DNA of 39,316 bases from Lachnospiraceae bacterium. GTDB taxonomy: Bacteria; Bacillota; Clostridia; Lachnospirales; Lachnospiraceae. Under the pieces are notes generated by a model. The model saw only the letters and a list, made by a program, of their open reading frames with translations, searched no databases and had not been told where the DNA came from. Positions 1 to 7,755 of the stretch are shown here, one piece after another; position 1 is the first letter of the stretch; the number at the start of each line of letters is the position of its first letter. The DNA is taken from assembly GCA_017557525.1 (NCBI GenBank), contig JAFYYN010000161.1:1-39316 (forward strand). Direction: 5' to 3'. The translations under genes and the position numbers were made by a program.

Positions 1-198
1 ATGTACAAATTCCGTTTCTGCCAGGTATTCTTCTTCACTTCTGTCACCGAGTGCCGAAATCCTTAAAACATATTCCTTAACTTCATTTTTGCTGCAGACA
101 TAAACAAGATTTCTCCCTCCGTCATGTCCTGCAACCTGGTTTAATATATATCCTTCTAAATAATATAATTTTACTGCTTTATCTATAATATTATTCAT
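1..198 (-). CDS. Phosphotransferase, APH/choline-kinase-like (N-terminal part only)
   Basis: This gene runs off the left edge, and only its first 66 codons are visible. The ATG at 198-196 has the ribosome site AAGGTGAG just upstream and lies 23 nt after the stop of the ABC-F gene, so the two are probably cotranscribed. The visible part has a short N-terminal helix, then GGRNLVYVC and EYVLRIS. This resembles the glycine-rich strand-turn-strand and the first beta strands of the aminoglycoside phosphotransferase/choline kinase fold, where the R in VLRIS replaces the usual ATP-binding lysine region. The catalytic HGDLH-type loop would lie outside the window, so neither substrate nor activity can be judged. 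Its place behind an ABC-F ATPase suggests a second antibiotic-resistance or small-molecule kinase function, but that is inference. Confidence 0.55.
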   Translation of the reverse strand, partial: MNNIIDKAVKLYYLEGYILNQVAGHDGGRNLVYVCSKNEVKEYVLRISALGDRSEEEYLAETEFVH

Positions 199-221
199 TC
201 CACATCTCACCTTTCACACGC

Positions 222-1775
222 TCAGCCTTCCTCATTGACACATTTAAGGCCCTCCGGAGTCAATCGGTATGTTTTATCGCAGACTTCGGAAAGGTATTTT
301 CTGTCGTGTGATACACTGATGATTGCTCCCGGGAAATCCTTCAGCATCTTCCGGATCACAGGTCCTGATAACGGTGAAAAGTTTCTGGTCGGCTCATCAA
401 GTATCAGTACATTTGCTCCCGACATACTAAGCTTAAGTAATAGTACCTTTGCCTTCTGTCCGCCCGAAAGCTCACGTATCGGGTGCTCCATCTCATCTGC
501 CGTATACTTTAGGGCTCCAAGATATGTACGTATCCCTGTTCTTTCCTCTTTTTCTCCCGAAGTATCAAGGAAGTCAACCGGTGTCATATCAAGATCAAGT
601 AATACCTCATAGTTCTGAGGCATGTACTCTGCCCTTATGTCATCTCTTGATAAAAGTTCTTTCACTATCTTTGTTATAAATGTTGACTTTCCGCAGCCGT
701 TGGTACCAATAATTCCTACCTTTTCAGAACCGCGGATCTTAAGCTCAATGCCTTTTGCAAGTGTTCTGCTACCATCCAAAGTATTTAAATCCTCGGCCTC
801 ATACTGAATTACCCACTTGCCCGAAGGTATCCTACTGTTTTCGTCACCAAGCTTAAAGAAGATGGCCTCCTCCTGTTCAGGCATTTCGGTCATATCTTCA
901 TCTTCACGCTCGAAACGCTTTTCCATGGCCTTGACATTCTTCATCTTTTTCTTAAGCAGTCTGCCGATGGCATCACGGTCTGCATGAGTAATATTATCGA
1001 GCCGGGCACCTACACTCTGTTCCATACGGCGAAGCTTTTCATCCCTTATCTTCTTTTCACGCCTCTCGCCCAGTGCTATCTGCTCCTGCTTTTCAAAAGC
1101 ATTCATTCTTTCTTCCACGTAGGTCCTGTAAGGCACATTTGCTACCGTATGTCTGCACTTGGTCTTTCGTCTTATCTGCTCGAAATGTATCACACGGTTT
1201 GCAGTATGTTCTATAAGAGTTTCATCATGTGATATAAACAAAACAGCATGCTTCCAACCGTTGATAAAGCTCTCCATCCATTCCAGGGTTTCGATATCGA
1301 TATCATTTGACGGCTCGTCAAGCAGCAGGATGGTCGGGTTCTCTATAAGGATCCTCATCATCTGTGCCTTAACTCTCTCACCTCCCGAAAGAGTCCGCAT
1401 CTCCTGCTCTCTGTAGAAAAACTCCTGCTCCACATGAAAATCTTTTGCAAGCTTCGACAGTTCTCTGGGAGTTTTGTCAAAAAAGTCAGGACACTCCATA
1501 AAATACTCATTTACGGTCTTTGACTTTTCGTTTTCAGCCAGTTCCTGTGGCAGGTATCCTAGTTTTTCTCCGGTTATTACCTTTTCGCCGGAGTAATCCA
1601 TATAATCCTCGACAAGCTCCGGATCAAATATCCACTTCATAAGAGTGGACTTACCGTTTCCCTCCTCACCTATCATTACGGCTCTGTCACCGTCATTTAA
1701 TACCAGTGAGAAGTTTTCCAATATAGTTCTTAAATCTTTCTTATGTGTTAATGTAACATTTTTAATCTGGAACAT
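222..1775 (-). CDS. ABC-F family ATPase (ribosome-protection / antibiotic-resistance type)
   Basis: This is a soluble protein with two ATPase cassettes and no membrane segments, the layout of ABC-F translation factors that bind the ribosomal E site. The first cassette has Walker A GEEGNGKST (about residue 36), signature LSGGE (129) and Walker B ILLLDEPSND (149). A charged, Arg/Lys-rich interdomain linker of about 100 residues follows. The second cassette has GTNGCGKST (about 357), LSGGQ and LILDEPTRN, then an SHD switch. The start chosen is the ATG at 1775, 7 nt after AAGGGGG. A longer reading from a TTG at 1793 would overlap that ribosome site. The linker length and the leader (promoter, small ORF, terminator) are typical of resistance ABC-F proteins of the Vga/Lsa/VmlR kind rather than housekeeping EttA or Uup. 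Which drug is involved cannot be read from the sequence. Confidence 0.85.
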   Translation of the reverse strand: MFQIKNVTLTHKKDLRTILENFSLVLNDGDRAVMIGEEGNGKSTLMKWIFDPELVEDYMDYSGEKVITGEKLGYLPQELAENEKSKTVNEYFMECPDFFDKTPRELSKLAKDFHVEQEFFYREQEMRTLSGGERVKAQMMRILIENPTILLLDEPSNDIDIETLEWMESFINGWKHAVLFISHDETLIEHTANRVIHFEQIRRKTKCRHTVANVPYRTYVEERMNAFEKQEQIALGERREKKIRDEKLRRMEQSVGARLDNITHADRDAIGRLLKKKMKNVKAMEKRFEREDEDMTEMPEQEEAIFFKLGDENSRIPSGKWVIQYEAEDLNTLDGSRTLAKGIELKIRGSEKVGIIGTNGCGKSTFITKIVKELLSRDDIRAEYMPQNYEVLLDLDMTPVDFLDTSGEKEERTGIRTYLGALKYTADEMEHPIRELSGGQKAKVLLLKLSMSGANVLILDEPTRNFSPLSGPVIRKMLKDFPGAIISVSHDRKYLSEVCDKTYRLTPEGLKCVNEEG

Positions 1776-1798
1776 ACACATTCCCCCTTCCAATCACA

Positions 1799-1819
1799 AG
1801 AACACCGTATCGGTGCTCT
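1799..1819 (-). other. Hairpin just upstream of the ABC-F ribosome-binding site
   Basis: A 9-bp stem with a 3-nt loop (AGAGCACCG, ATA, CGGTGTTCT on the transcript; one G-U pair) ends about 8 nt before the GGAAGGGGG ribosome site. It could influence initiation or be part of an alternative fold of the leader. It has no run of T and is not a terminator. Confidence 0.4.
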
Positions 1820-1836
1820 ATACTCCCGGGGTATCT

Positions 1837-1868
1837 TTTCAATCAGAGAACCGTCCCTCTGATTGAAA
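1837..1868. repeat. REP-like palindrome (GGGACGGTTCTC type)
   Basis: A 12-bp perfect inverted repeat (TTTCAATCAGAG and its complement) encloses an 8-nt loop containing ACCGTCC. From memory, palindromes with GAGAACCGTCCC/GGGACGGTTCTC cores are scattered repeats in many bacteria, often near IS200-like (RAYT) transposases. None is in this window. It lies inside the ABC-F leader, between the terminator and the gene. A second palindrome of a similar class is near 39170. Confidence 0.6.
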
Positions 1869-1880
1869 GGCATAAAAATA

Positions 1881-1906
1881 GCCCTGATACCTTCACGTAT
1901 CAGGGC
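1881..1906 (-). terminator. Intrinsic terminator in the ABC-F leader (probable attenuator)
   Basis: On the transcript, a 10-bp perfect stem GCCCTGATAC/GTATCAGGGC with a 6-nt loop is followed by TATTTTTAT. It lies about 80 nt after the leader ORF stop and about 105 nt before the ABC-F start, so it can end transcription before the gene. It belongs to the gene's own leader, because the promoter is further upstream at 2143-2171. No convincing antiterminator arm was found by eye. Confidence 0.75.
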
Positions 1907-1981
1907 ATATAAAGCTTGTTATCATAGTTGCAGTACCATTATGCATTATGGCATAAATAGACATACTCCAAATAATCCGCT

Positions 1982-2062
1982 TCAGTTTGCACTTCTCCGG
2001 GAGGCATTATCTTTTGCATTTTCAATTGTGTTTACAAATCTGGTCTTAATAATAATTGACAT
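1982..2062 (-). CDS. Leader peptide upstream of the ABC-F gene, 26 residues
   Basis: A short ORF begins ATG TCA ATT ATT ATT AAG with the strong ribosome site AAGGAGG 7 nt upstream, and ends in TGA at 1982. Its product starts MSIIIKTRF and ends ASRRSAN. It sits about 75 nt after a consensus promoter and before the terminator at 1881-1906. Known resistance ABC-F genes (vmlR, vga, lsa types) and erm genes are often induced when an antibiotic stalls a ribosome on such a peptide and favours an antiterminator fold. The RRSAN tail or the isoleucine run could be a stall point. This role is inferred from layout. The good ribosome site and placement are seen directly. Confidence 0.65.
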   Translation of the reverse strand: MSIIIKTRFVNTIENAKDNASRRSAN

Positions 2063-2142
2063 TGCTGCCTCCTTATCTTGCCTTGCGGCATAATCATATT
2101 TCTATTTGCTTCTTGTCAGCAAAATCCTACTGACATTTTCAG

Positions 2143-2171
2143 ATTATACCCTTTACCCTTTTAATTGTCAA
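2143..2171 (-). promoter_or_regulatory. Consensus sigma-A promoter for the ABC-F unit
   Basis: On the minus strand TTGACA (2171-2166) and TATAAT (2148-2143) are separated by exactly 17 nt, so both boxes match consensus fully. Transcription should start near 2136, giving a leader of about 360 nt before the ABC-F gene. So strong a promoter fits a gene controlled by premature termination rather than by a repressor. The preceding fliB-like stop lies about 50 nt upstream, with only a weak 7-bp hairpin (2203-2219) between. Confidence 0.85.
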
Positions 2172-2220
2172 GTATTTTTTTAAATCGTTTCACTAATGAT
2201 AAATCCACACTATGCGGATA

Positions 2221-3231
2221 CTATATTTTTTCAAAACTTATATATGCATTATAATAAAATGCAGTATGTTCTATAAGATGGTAAACTGCCGCTATCAAAT
2301 CAGTCAGTTTCTCCATTGCGGGACTGTTTAACGTGTTTACCGTACAGATAAGCCGTAATATTTCGTACTGTACGATCAGCCCGAAAAATGACTCAGCTTT
2401 ATCAATCCTCTTATCACAATATGGGAAAGACGCGAAGATAAGATTGTTTACCATCAGATTTTCGAAATATATTTCCCACTTTGGGAAATTTTTCTTAAAA
2501 ACCTCAAAATCCGAATCGTATAGTTTTTCCGCGTCTCCCTCTCCGTTACCGTATCTTGCAAAAGCAGCTTCTGCGTAACTTTTTAATGTATCAGATGTTT
2601 CTAACAGCGTGCCCAATATATCCAGTATGTTTTTTAGAGATATCCCTTTAAAGTTTTTAACACCTAAAAGGCTGCCTATAGAAATAATCCTGTCGTTTAA
2701 GCTCTGCCCTCTGTCCTGCATTATGGACAGGGAGTCTTTTAAAATTGTCTCTGCGTCCGGTGGCAGGCTTTCTGTAATTTCAGGCTTTACCCCATCGTCT
2801 GCTTCCATATAGCAAGTATCTATTTTTTCTTTTAAAAGTAGGATTTCAACTACCGCTTCACAGCTTGCAGATAATACGGCTTTAAAAATACCGTTTGTCT
2901 GCTTAAGACTCCTAGGATATACCCTGCAGGTTTCGGGTATCATAGGCTCCCCGCACTCCTTCTGCAGCATGCATAACCCGTCATCCCCAAGCATCCTGCA
3001 CTGTCCTCGCCAATCAGGCACTATATATGCAAATTTATCAGATGTGCCCAGCTCTATCTTTACTAATGCACTTTCAATTTTTTCATGAAGCATTTCCGAA
3101 CAGTCCAGCCCTATCAGCCTGAAATACTCTTTCTCCGTAACGGCTATTTTCCAGCCTTTACAGCAGGCATTTCTGCACTTGCCGCATTTACAGGAAAATA
3201 ATCTAAAATAATCCGGCACAAGCCATTTCAT
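2221..3231 (-). CDS. fliB: FliB-like lysine N-methylase family protein (cysteine cluster)
   Basis: The product has 336 residues. The N-terminus MKWLVPDYFRLFSCKCGKC continues with RNACCKGWKI, so cysteines lie at about 14, 16, 19, 23 and 24. Further Cys-containing segments (GQCRMLG, GLCMLQ, ETCRVYPR at about 95-125) complete the pattern of the FliB flagellin lysine-N-methylase family. The cysteines probably hold an iron-sulfur cluster. The long C-terminal half is helical and variable. The start is 4 nt after the stop of the histidine kinase, with ribosome site AAGAAGG inside the kinase's last codons, so translation is coupled. No flagellar gene is nearby. A substrate other than flagellin, or a link to the transporter/two-component system, is possible but unproven. 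Confidence 0.7.
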   Translation of the reverse strand: MKWLVPDYFRLFSCKCGKCRNACCKGWKIAVTEKEYFRLIGLDCSEMLHEKIESALVKIELGTSDKFAYIVPDWRGQCRMLGDDGLCMLQKECGEPMIPETCRVYPRSLKQTNGIFKAVLSASCEAVVEILLLKEKIDTCYMEADDGVKPEITESLPPDAETILKDSLSIMQDRGQSLNDRIISIGSLLGVKNFKGISLKNILDILGTLLETSDTLKSYAEAAFARYGNGEGDAEKLYDSDFEVFKKNFPKWEIYFENLMVNNLIFASFPYCDKRIDKAESFFGLIVQYEILRLICTVNTLNSPAMEKLTDLIAAVYHLIEHTAFYYNAYISFEKI

Positions 3232-3235
3232 TGTT

Positions 3236-4363
3236 TCACACCTTCTTGACCAGCAATTCTACCACAAATCCATTATCGTTATAATACTCAAAACCGCCAC
3301 CCTGGCGCTCCATATAATTTTTTACCAGATAGAGACCAAGTCCGTAGCCTGTCCGTTCTTTTGAATTGTTACCCCTGTAATATTTCTCGGTAATAAGCGG
3401 GATATCCGAGTCCGGTACACCGGGACCGGAATCCCGGACAATTATCTTTATATATTTGACCGTATTTCCGCTATCCGGATGATTTTCCTCAGTTTCAAGG
3501 AAACTGACATGTATATCCGTCCCCGCATACTTATAGGAATTTCCGACTATATTGTCAACCACCTGCTCCATACGGAGCCTGTCCATGTACACAAGGCATT
3601 CAGGTATATGACCATCAAGGATGATATTCCCATAATCCTTAAGTCCTTTAAAGTACTGCTCTATCAATAACGATGAGTATTCATCAACATTCACCGTAAT
3701 CTCATCCATGTCATCAAGGGTAGCCTTGAAAACACTCTGGATCAGCTGGTTAATGACTTCTGATTTATTTGAAATGATATTCAGTTTTTCTTCAAGATCT
3801 TCCGGATTGTAAGTCTTTTTCATCGCAAGCTGTGCGGTTAAGACTTCACAGGTCGCCTGAATGGTCGCAATAGGTGTCTTAAGGTCATGACTTAATTCTG
3901 CAACCATCTCTCTTTTTGCGTTTTCTGCCTCTATCTCTCTTTGTTTTGAGTCTTTCAATGCCACACGCATTAAGTCAAAGCTTTCAGCAAAATTAATAAA
4001 GCCATTATTCTTGGTTATGGGGAGCGGCACCTCAAGATTCCCTTTTGAGATCTCCGCGGCAAAATCCTGAAGCTCCAAAACAGGCTTTAACTCCCTTCGG
4101 TATATCAGATACAGTAATATATAGCCAAGCACGAATATTATCAGCCACAGTATACAGAAATAAACAAAAATCCTGTTTTTAATTTCTTCCGAACTGCTGT
4201 TCATTCCTTCCCAAATACGTTTATAAATTATCAGTTCTTCATCCGTATATGAAGCAGGAGCCTTTATCTTAAGATCAAGCTTTTGGAAAAGCAGGAAAGA
4301 TATCGGAAGAACCATCAGCATAAATACGGTAAAAAGAATGACAAGTATCCTATATTTCTTCAT
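3236..4363 (-). CDS. Sensor histidine kinase (HAMP, HisKA, HATPase)
   Basis: The protein has 375 residues. Two membrane helices (about 5-27 and 65-88) enclose a small extracytoplasmic loop of about 37 residues, too small for a large ligand domain. A HAMP-like linker follows, then the H box SHDLKTP with phosphoacceptor His159, N box DNIVGNSYKYAG, G1 DSGPGVP and G2 GYGLGLYLVKNY. The ATG lies within the end of the response-regulator gene (14-nt overlap), so the pair is coupled. The small sensor loop beside an FtsX-type ABC transporter recalls transporter-dependent sensing of peptide antibiotics or envelope stress, as in Bce/Vnc-type systems. That role is inferred. Confidence 0.88.
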   Translation of the reverse strand: MKKYRILVILFTVFMLMVLPISFLLFQKLDLKIKAPASYTDEELIIYKRIWEGMNSSSEEIKNRIFVYFCILWLIIFVLGYILLYLIYRRELKPVLELQDFAAEISKGNLEVPLPITKNNGFINFAESFDLMRVALKDSKQREIEAENAKREMVAELSHDLKTPIATIQATCEVLTAQLAMKKTYNPEDLEEKLNIISNKSEVINQLIQSVFKATLDDMDEITVNVDEYSSLLIEQYFKGLKDYGNIILDGHIPECLVYMDRLRMEQVVDNIVGNSYKYAGTDIHVSFLETEENHPDSGNTVKYIKIIVRDSGPGVPDSDIPLITEKYYRGNNSKERTGYGLGLYLVKNYMERQGGGFEYYNDNGFVVELLVKKV

Positions 4364-5090
4364 CCTTACCCTTCTCTAACTCCAGAATATATCCTGTTCC
4401 CCAGACTGTTTTGATAAATTCCGGGGCATTTGGATCCTTCTCGATCTTCTCTCTAAGCTTTCTTATATGTACATTAAGGGTCCCGTCTGTAAAGAATGCA
4501 TCTCCCCAAACTTCATCAAACAGTACTTCCTTAGTAACTATGGTGTTTTTATGATCATAAAGGCACTTTAGTAATGCAAACTCCTTTGCCTTTAATGCAA
4601 TCCTTTTCCCGTTAAGTATTACCGACATAGTTGCTTCTTCCAAACGGAATCCCAATCTGCTTTCTTTTTCATCTGTTAAGGCATTGCTCGCGTTTTCTGC
4701 CGGATCTGCAGAAATATTGCTGAATTCCCTGATCCTCTTAAGATTAACCTTTACCTTTGCCAAAAGCACAGATAAGCTGTACGGCTTTTTCACATAATCA
4801 TCCCCGCCTATACTTAAGGCAACAAGTACATCATCATCACTTTGGCGTGCACTGATAAAAAAGATGGGCAGTCTGTAGGTTTCTCTCAGCTTTTTACATA
4901 CCTCAAAGCCTGACCCGTCTCCAAGATTAATATCCAGCAAAACTATATCCGCAGTATTGTTTTCAAAAAAAGCATAACAAGACACAGCACTGTTTACGTA
5001 CTGTGTCTTTACATCAAACATATTAAAATATTCTGCCGTCATCCTGGCAAGCTCTTCTTCATCATCAACTATCAGACAATTATAATGCAT
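4350..5090 (-). CDS. OmpR-family response regulator
   Basis: The product has 246 residues. The receiver domain has the acidic pair D9-D10-E11, phosphoacceptor D53 (LLDINLGDGSGFE) and the conserved Lys in YVKKPYS near 102. A linker of about 25 residues leads to a C-terminal winged helix (KEFALLKCLYDHKNTIVTKEVLFDEVWG, then TLNVHIRKLREKIE and TVWGTGY). It overlaps the kinase gene and has its own promoter at 5175-5203. The likely target is the transporter operon upstream. The ribosome site before the ATG at 5090 is weak, with no clear AGGAGG, so expression may be low. Confidence 0.9.
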   Translation of the reverse strand: MHYNCLIVDDEEELARMTAEYFNMFDVKTQYVNSAVSCYAFFENNTADIVLLDINLGDGSGFEVCKKLRETYRLPIFFISARQSDDDVLVALSIGGDDYVKKPYSLSVLLAKVKVNLKRIREFSNISADPAENASNALTDEKESRLGFRLEEATMSVILNGKRIALKAKEFALLKCLYDHKNTIVTKEVLFDEVWGDAFFTDGTLNVHIRKLREKIEKDPNAPEFIKTVWGTGYILELEKGKDEEI

Positions 5091-5174
5091 ATTTCATTTA
5101 CTGCTGCAGGCATATTTATAACGGTTTGCGAAGCCTGCACCACAGACCGTAAACTATTCTTGTGTAACAATAGC

Positions 5175-5203
5175 ATTATACTAGATTTTTATGATATTTA
5201 CAA
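5175..5203 (-). promoter_or_regulatory. Promoter for the response regulator-kinase-fliB genes
   Basis: On the minus strand TTGTAA (5203-5198), a 17-nt spacer and a perfect TATAAT (5180-5175) lie in the 119-nt gap between the permease stop and the regulator start. It would let the two-component genes be made independently of the transporter. The leader after it contains a GCAGGC/GCCTGC inverted repeat of unknown meaning. Confidence 0.65.
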
Positions 5204-5209
5204 TGTTTT

Positions 5210-7615
5210 TTATTCTTCCGTTATCATTTCTACCGGTATGAGCTTTCTTACCTTAAGCCCCGTAAGGAAAGAAGTAACTACTGCCACTGTAATAATACCG
5301 AGAACTGTAATAGTAATTGCAGACCATGAGATTGCAAACTCAGCTTCCTTCATTGCAAAGAGAGAAAATGCCGCTCTTGTAAAAAGCCTTCCCGCCCCTT
5401 CCGCAAGTATTGATCCTATAAGGGCACCGACTGTAATTGCAGGTATATTGGTAAGCATTATCTGTGACATAAGTCCCAGTGAAGTCTGCCCCAAAGCCTT
5501 GCTGATACCCATGCTTTTCCACTCACGGTTAAGCTTTGCCCTGATAACGAGTGACTCGACAAAAATTACTATCAGGGTTGTTAATACAAGTATTACTGCG
5601 CAGATTGCATTCATTGAATAATTTACAGTTTCCACCGTACTGTCCATAACCTTTTTAAGATTATTGCAGGTAAGAGTCAAACCATTTTCGTCTCCGAACT
5701 TTTCAATTTCCGACTTAAGCATATCATAGGTAAAGCCGTCTTCTCCAATGATCTTATAAGCATAGATATTTGAAAGATCGCCGGGCAAAATCTTTTCTGC
5801 GCCGGAAATGAGCATATATACTGTCCGTCCCATCCTTTCAACCCTCTGGTTGATACCGGTAACAATGAAACTGGCTTTTTTATCCGCATATTCAATTTCA
5901 ACAACATCGCCAAGCTTAATTCCAAGGTCGATCGATACGCCGTTTGTGATCATTATCTCATTTTCTTTTTCAGGATATCTTCCATCTATCATGTATGTAT
6001 TAACGGTATTGTTAAAATCATCAACTGCATAGGTATATACCATATCCTTCTTGCCATTAAAGATCACCGTAGGTTCATATCCGATTTCCACAAGAATATT
6101 CTTAACTCCTGTCAGTTCTCCTAATTCTCCGGATATATCGCCGCCAATCCTGTTTCTGACCTCCAGATCAGCCATCTCAAAACCCATAAGCCGAAGCATT
6201 GCTTCGGGATCTTCCCCATAGTTTTCCTTCATTCCAAAACCGGCAAGCGTTGCAATCGTAAGTACCATGCTTATAAAAATCATAAGAAGGTTTCTTCCAA
6301 GTCCGCCAAAGGTTTCCTTAAGTGACATAACAACCGGTACAGGTAATGCGGTATTCTCAAAAGGAAACAGATTTTTCTTGTAATTATGGGTATTTATCCC
6401 ACCTCTTAAGGCATCCAAAACGCTAATTTTCTTATAAGTCCTGCTGATCAGTCTCGATACCAAAAATACCACTGTGACAAGACCTAAAACAGTACATACC
6501 GCTACAGGCAGATTTATTGGCTGATTCCAGGAAAGTCCCAATACTGAACTAATTACATTTCCAAAAGAACCAATTGTAAGTGTTGCTATAACAACCCCTA
6601 AAGCAGATCCAACTGCCGCAACTATTGAAATCTCAAATGTAAGTGCCCATCTCAGCTCTTTAACAGTATATCCTGCAGCTTCCATGATACCTGTGTTTTT
6701 CATGTTCCTCTGTATAAAGTTTTTGATACTGAAGGAAATGATAATAAGGGCAACCGTCATTATGATGCAGGCAAAAAGTAATATTATTGCCATTGCAACC
6801 ATAGGGAGAAACATTGATCCGCCCTTCATCATATCCCAGTTTATAAGAAAATATACTGTATAATTTTTGTCTGGTTCAAGAGCACTGTATTTTGAAATGC
6901 TTGATTTATAAACTTCCGCCACTTCACTTTCAAGATCGTCAGTCGTGTAGTCTTCAGCAAAATTACTTACATCTGCAACTCCTTTATGTGCATTATATCT
7001 TTTTGCGGTTTCAGGATGGTCACTTACCATCTTATTAAGCATTTCCTTATGCATTCCGCAGTAATATGTTGTGATGTTCATAGTACTGCAAAAATAGGGA
7101 TCTTCAAGATATCCTGCTACATTAAACCTGTAAATGTCATCACCCATCTTTATATCTATCTCATCACCAATATCGAATGATGTTTTCTGGTTAAAAGGAA
7201 GAAGGATATCATTCACGTTATGACCAAATTCAGGAATAGTTACGTTCATCAGTCTCTTCTCCTGATCAAAGTCCTCAACCATAAATGAAAAAGATGAATA
7301 TTCGTCTTCGTTCTGCTTTTTATATTCAGTTACAAAATAAACAAGCGGAGTTACTTCATAATCTGTTATCAGGTTGTTTTCCGTTAATGCTTTTTTAGCC
7401 GATTCTGTTTCAGCAACAGTATCCTGGTTAAAAAGTATTACATGCGCTCCGTTTACTTCCTTAAATCTGTCCTCCAGCACATTACCCAGCCCTACAAGTG
7501 CCGAAGCGCAGTCAAATATTAGCAATGCAGAGATACAGGTAAGGATAAGGAAGGTGATCATATCCGAACGCTGTTTTTTCATATTGTTTTTAGCTATATA
7601 TATTAGTTTATACAT
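5210..7615 (-). CDS. ABC transporter permease, FtsX/MacB type (801 residues)
   Basis: A cytoplasmic N-terminus (MYKLIYIAKNNMKKQRSD) precedes TM1 (about 20-42). A large extracytoplasmic domain (about 45-265) follows, then three membrane helices (about 270-300, 325-355, 375-400). A second, similar half begins at about 440 with one helix, then an extracytoplasmic domain to about 665, and ends with three helices. This duplicated FtsX fold with two external domains is typical of transporters that export or strip peptides, lipids or antibiotics rather than of nutrient importers. The ribosome site AGAGAGGA precedes the ATG. The ATPase gene lies upstream, separated by 140 nt of hairpin repeats. Confidence 0.85.
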   Translation of the reverse strand: MYKLIYIAKNNMKKQRSDMITFLILTCISALLIFDCASALVGLGNVLEDRFKEVNGAHVILFNQDTVAETESAKKALTENNLITDYEVTPLVYFVTEYKKQNEDEYSSFSFMVEDFDQEKRLMNVTIPEFGHNVNDILLPFNQKTSFDIGDEIDIKMGDDIYRFNVAGYLEDPYFCSTMNITTYYCGMHKEMLNKMVSDHPETAKRYNAHKGVADVSNFAEDYTTDDLESEVAEVYKSSISKYSALEPDKNYTVYFLINWDMMKGGSMFLPMVAMAIILLFACIIMTVALIIISFSIKNFIQRNMKNTGIMEAAGYTVKELRWALTFEISIVAAVGSALGVVIATLTIGSFGNVISSVLGLSWNQPINLPVAVCTVLGLVTVVFLVSRLISRTYKKISVLDALRGGINTHNYKKNLFPFENTALPVPVVMSLKETFGGLGRNLLMIFISMVLTIATLAGFGMKENYGEDPEAMLRLMGFEMADLEVRNRIGGDISGELGELTGVKNILVEIGYEPTVIFNGKKDMVYTYAVDDFNNTVNTYMIDGRYPEKENEIMITNGVSIDLGIKLGDVVEIEYADKKASFIVTGINQRVERMGRTVYMLISGAEKILPGDLSNIYAYKIIGEDGFTYDMLKSEIEKFGDENGLTLTCNNLKKVMDSTVETVNYSMNAICAVILVLTTLIVIFVESLVIRAKLNREWKSMGISKALGQTSLGLMSQIMLTNIPAITVGALIGSILAEGAGRLFTRAAFSLFAMKEAEFAISWSAITITVLGIITVAVVTSFLTGLKVRKLIPVEMITEE

Positions 7616-7634
7616 TTTAGTCCTCTCTTATTCT

Positions 7635-7665
7635 ATACTCCATCGCTTCGCGACGGAGCCATGTC
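7635..7665. repeat. Hairpin-forming direct repeat, copy 1
   Basis: A 31-nt unit, identical to that at 7698-7728. Inside it a 9-bp stem (CTCCATCGC pairing with GCGACGGAG, one G-U) closes a 3-nt loop. It lies between the ATPase and permease genes of one transporter. Confidence 0.8.
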
Positions 7666-7697
7666 GTAGGCTTATTTGGTACACTTTGAGTATTTAG

Positions 7698-7728
7698 ATA
7701 CTCCATCGCTTCGCGACGGAGCCATGTC
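7698..7728. repeat. Hairpin-forming direct repeat, copy 2
   Basis: This is the second exact copy of the 31-nt unit at 7635-7665, 32 nt from the first. The spacing resembles a repeat-spacer-repeat, but there are only two copies and no cas genes. Short GC-rich hairpins of this kind are common interspersed elements. Confidence 0.8.
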
Positions 7729-7752
7729 ACACGCTCCTTCGGAGCATGTGAC
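7726..7752 (-). other. 12-bp hairpin directly after the ATPase stop codon
   Basis: Arms GTCACATGCTCC and GGAGCGTGTGAC (one G-U pair) with a GAA loop start 3 nt after the ATPase stop. No T-run follows, so it is more likely an mRNA-stabilising or processing element than an intrinsic terminator. It overlaps the edge of repeat copy 2 by 3 nt. Confidence 0.6.
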
Positions 7753-7755
7753 GAA

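Noticed and set aside
1863-2093. A 76-codon plus-strand ORF over the ABC-F leader
   Set aside because: It has no ribosome site and runs antisense to the leader ORF and terminator of the minus-strand gene, so it is a chance reading.
7635-7728. Two 31-nt repeats with a 32-nt gap, resembling a minimal CRISPR unit
   Set aside because: Only two copies are present, there are no cas genes, each unit forms a strong 9-bp hairpin, and a third, different hairpin adjoins them. A mobile or regulatory repeat explains them better.
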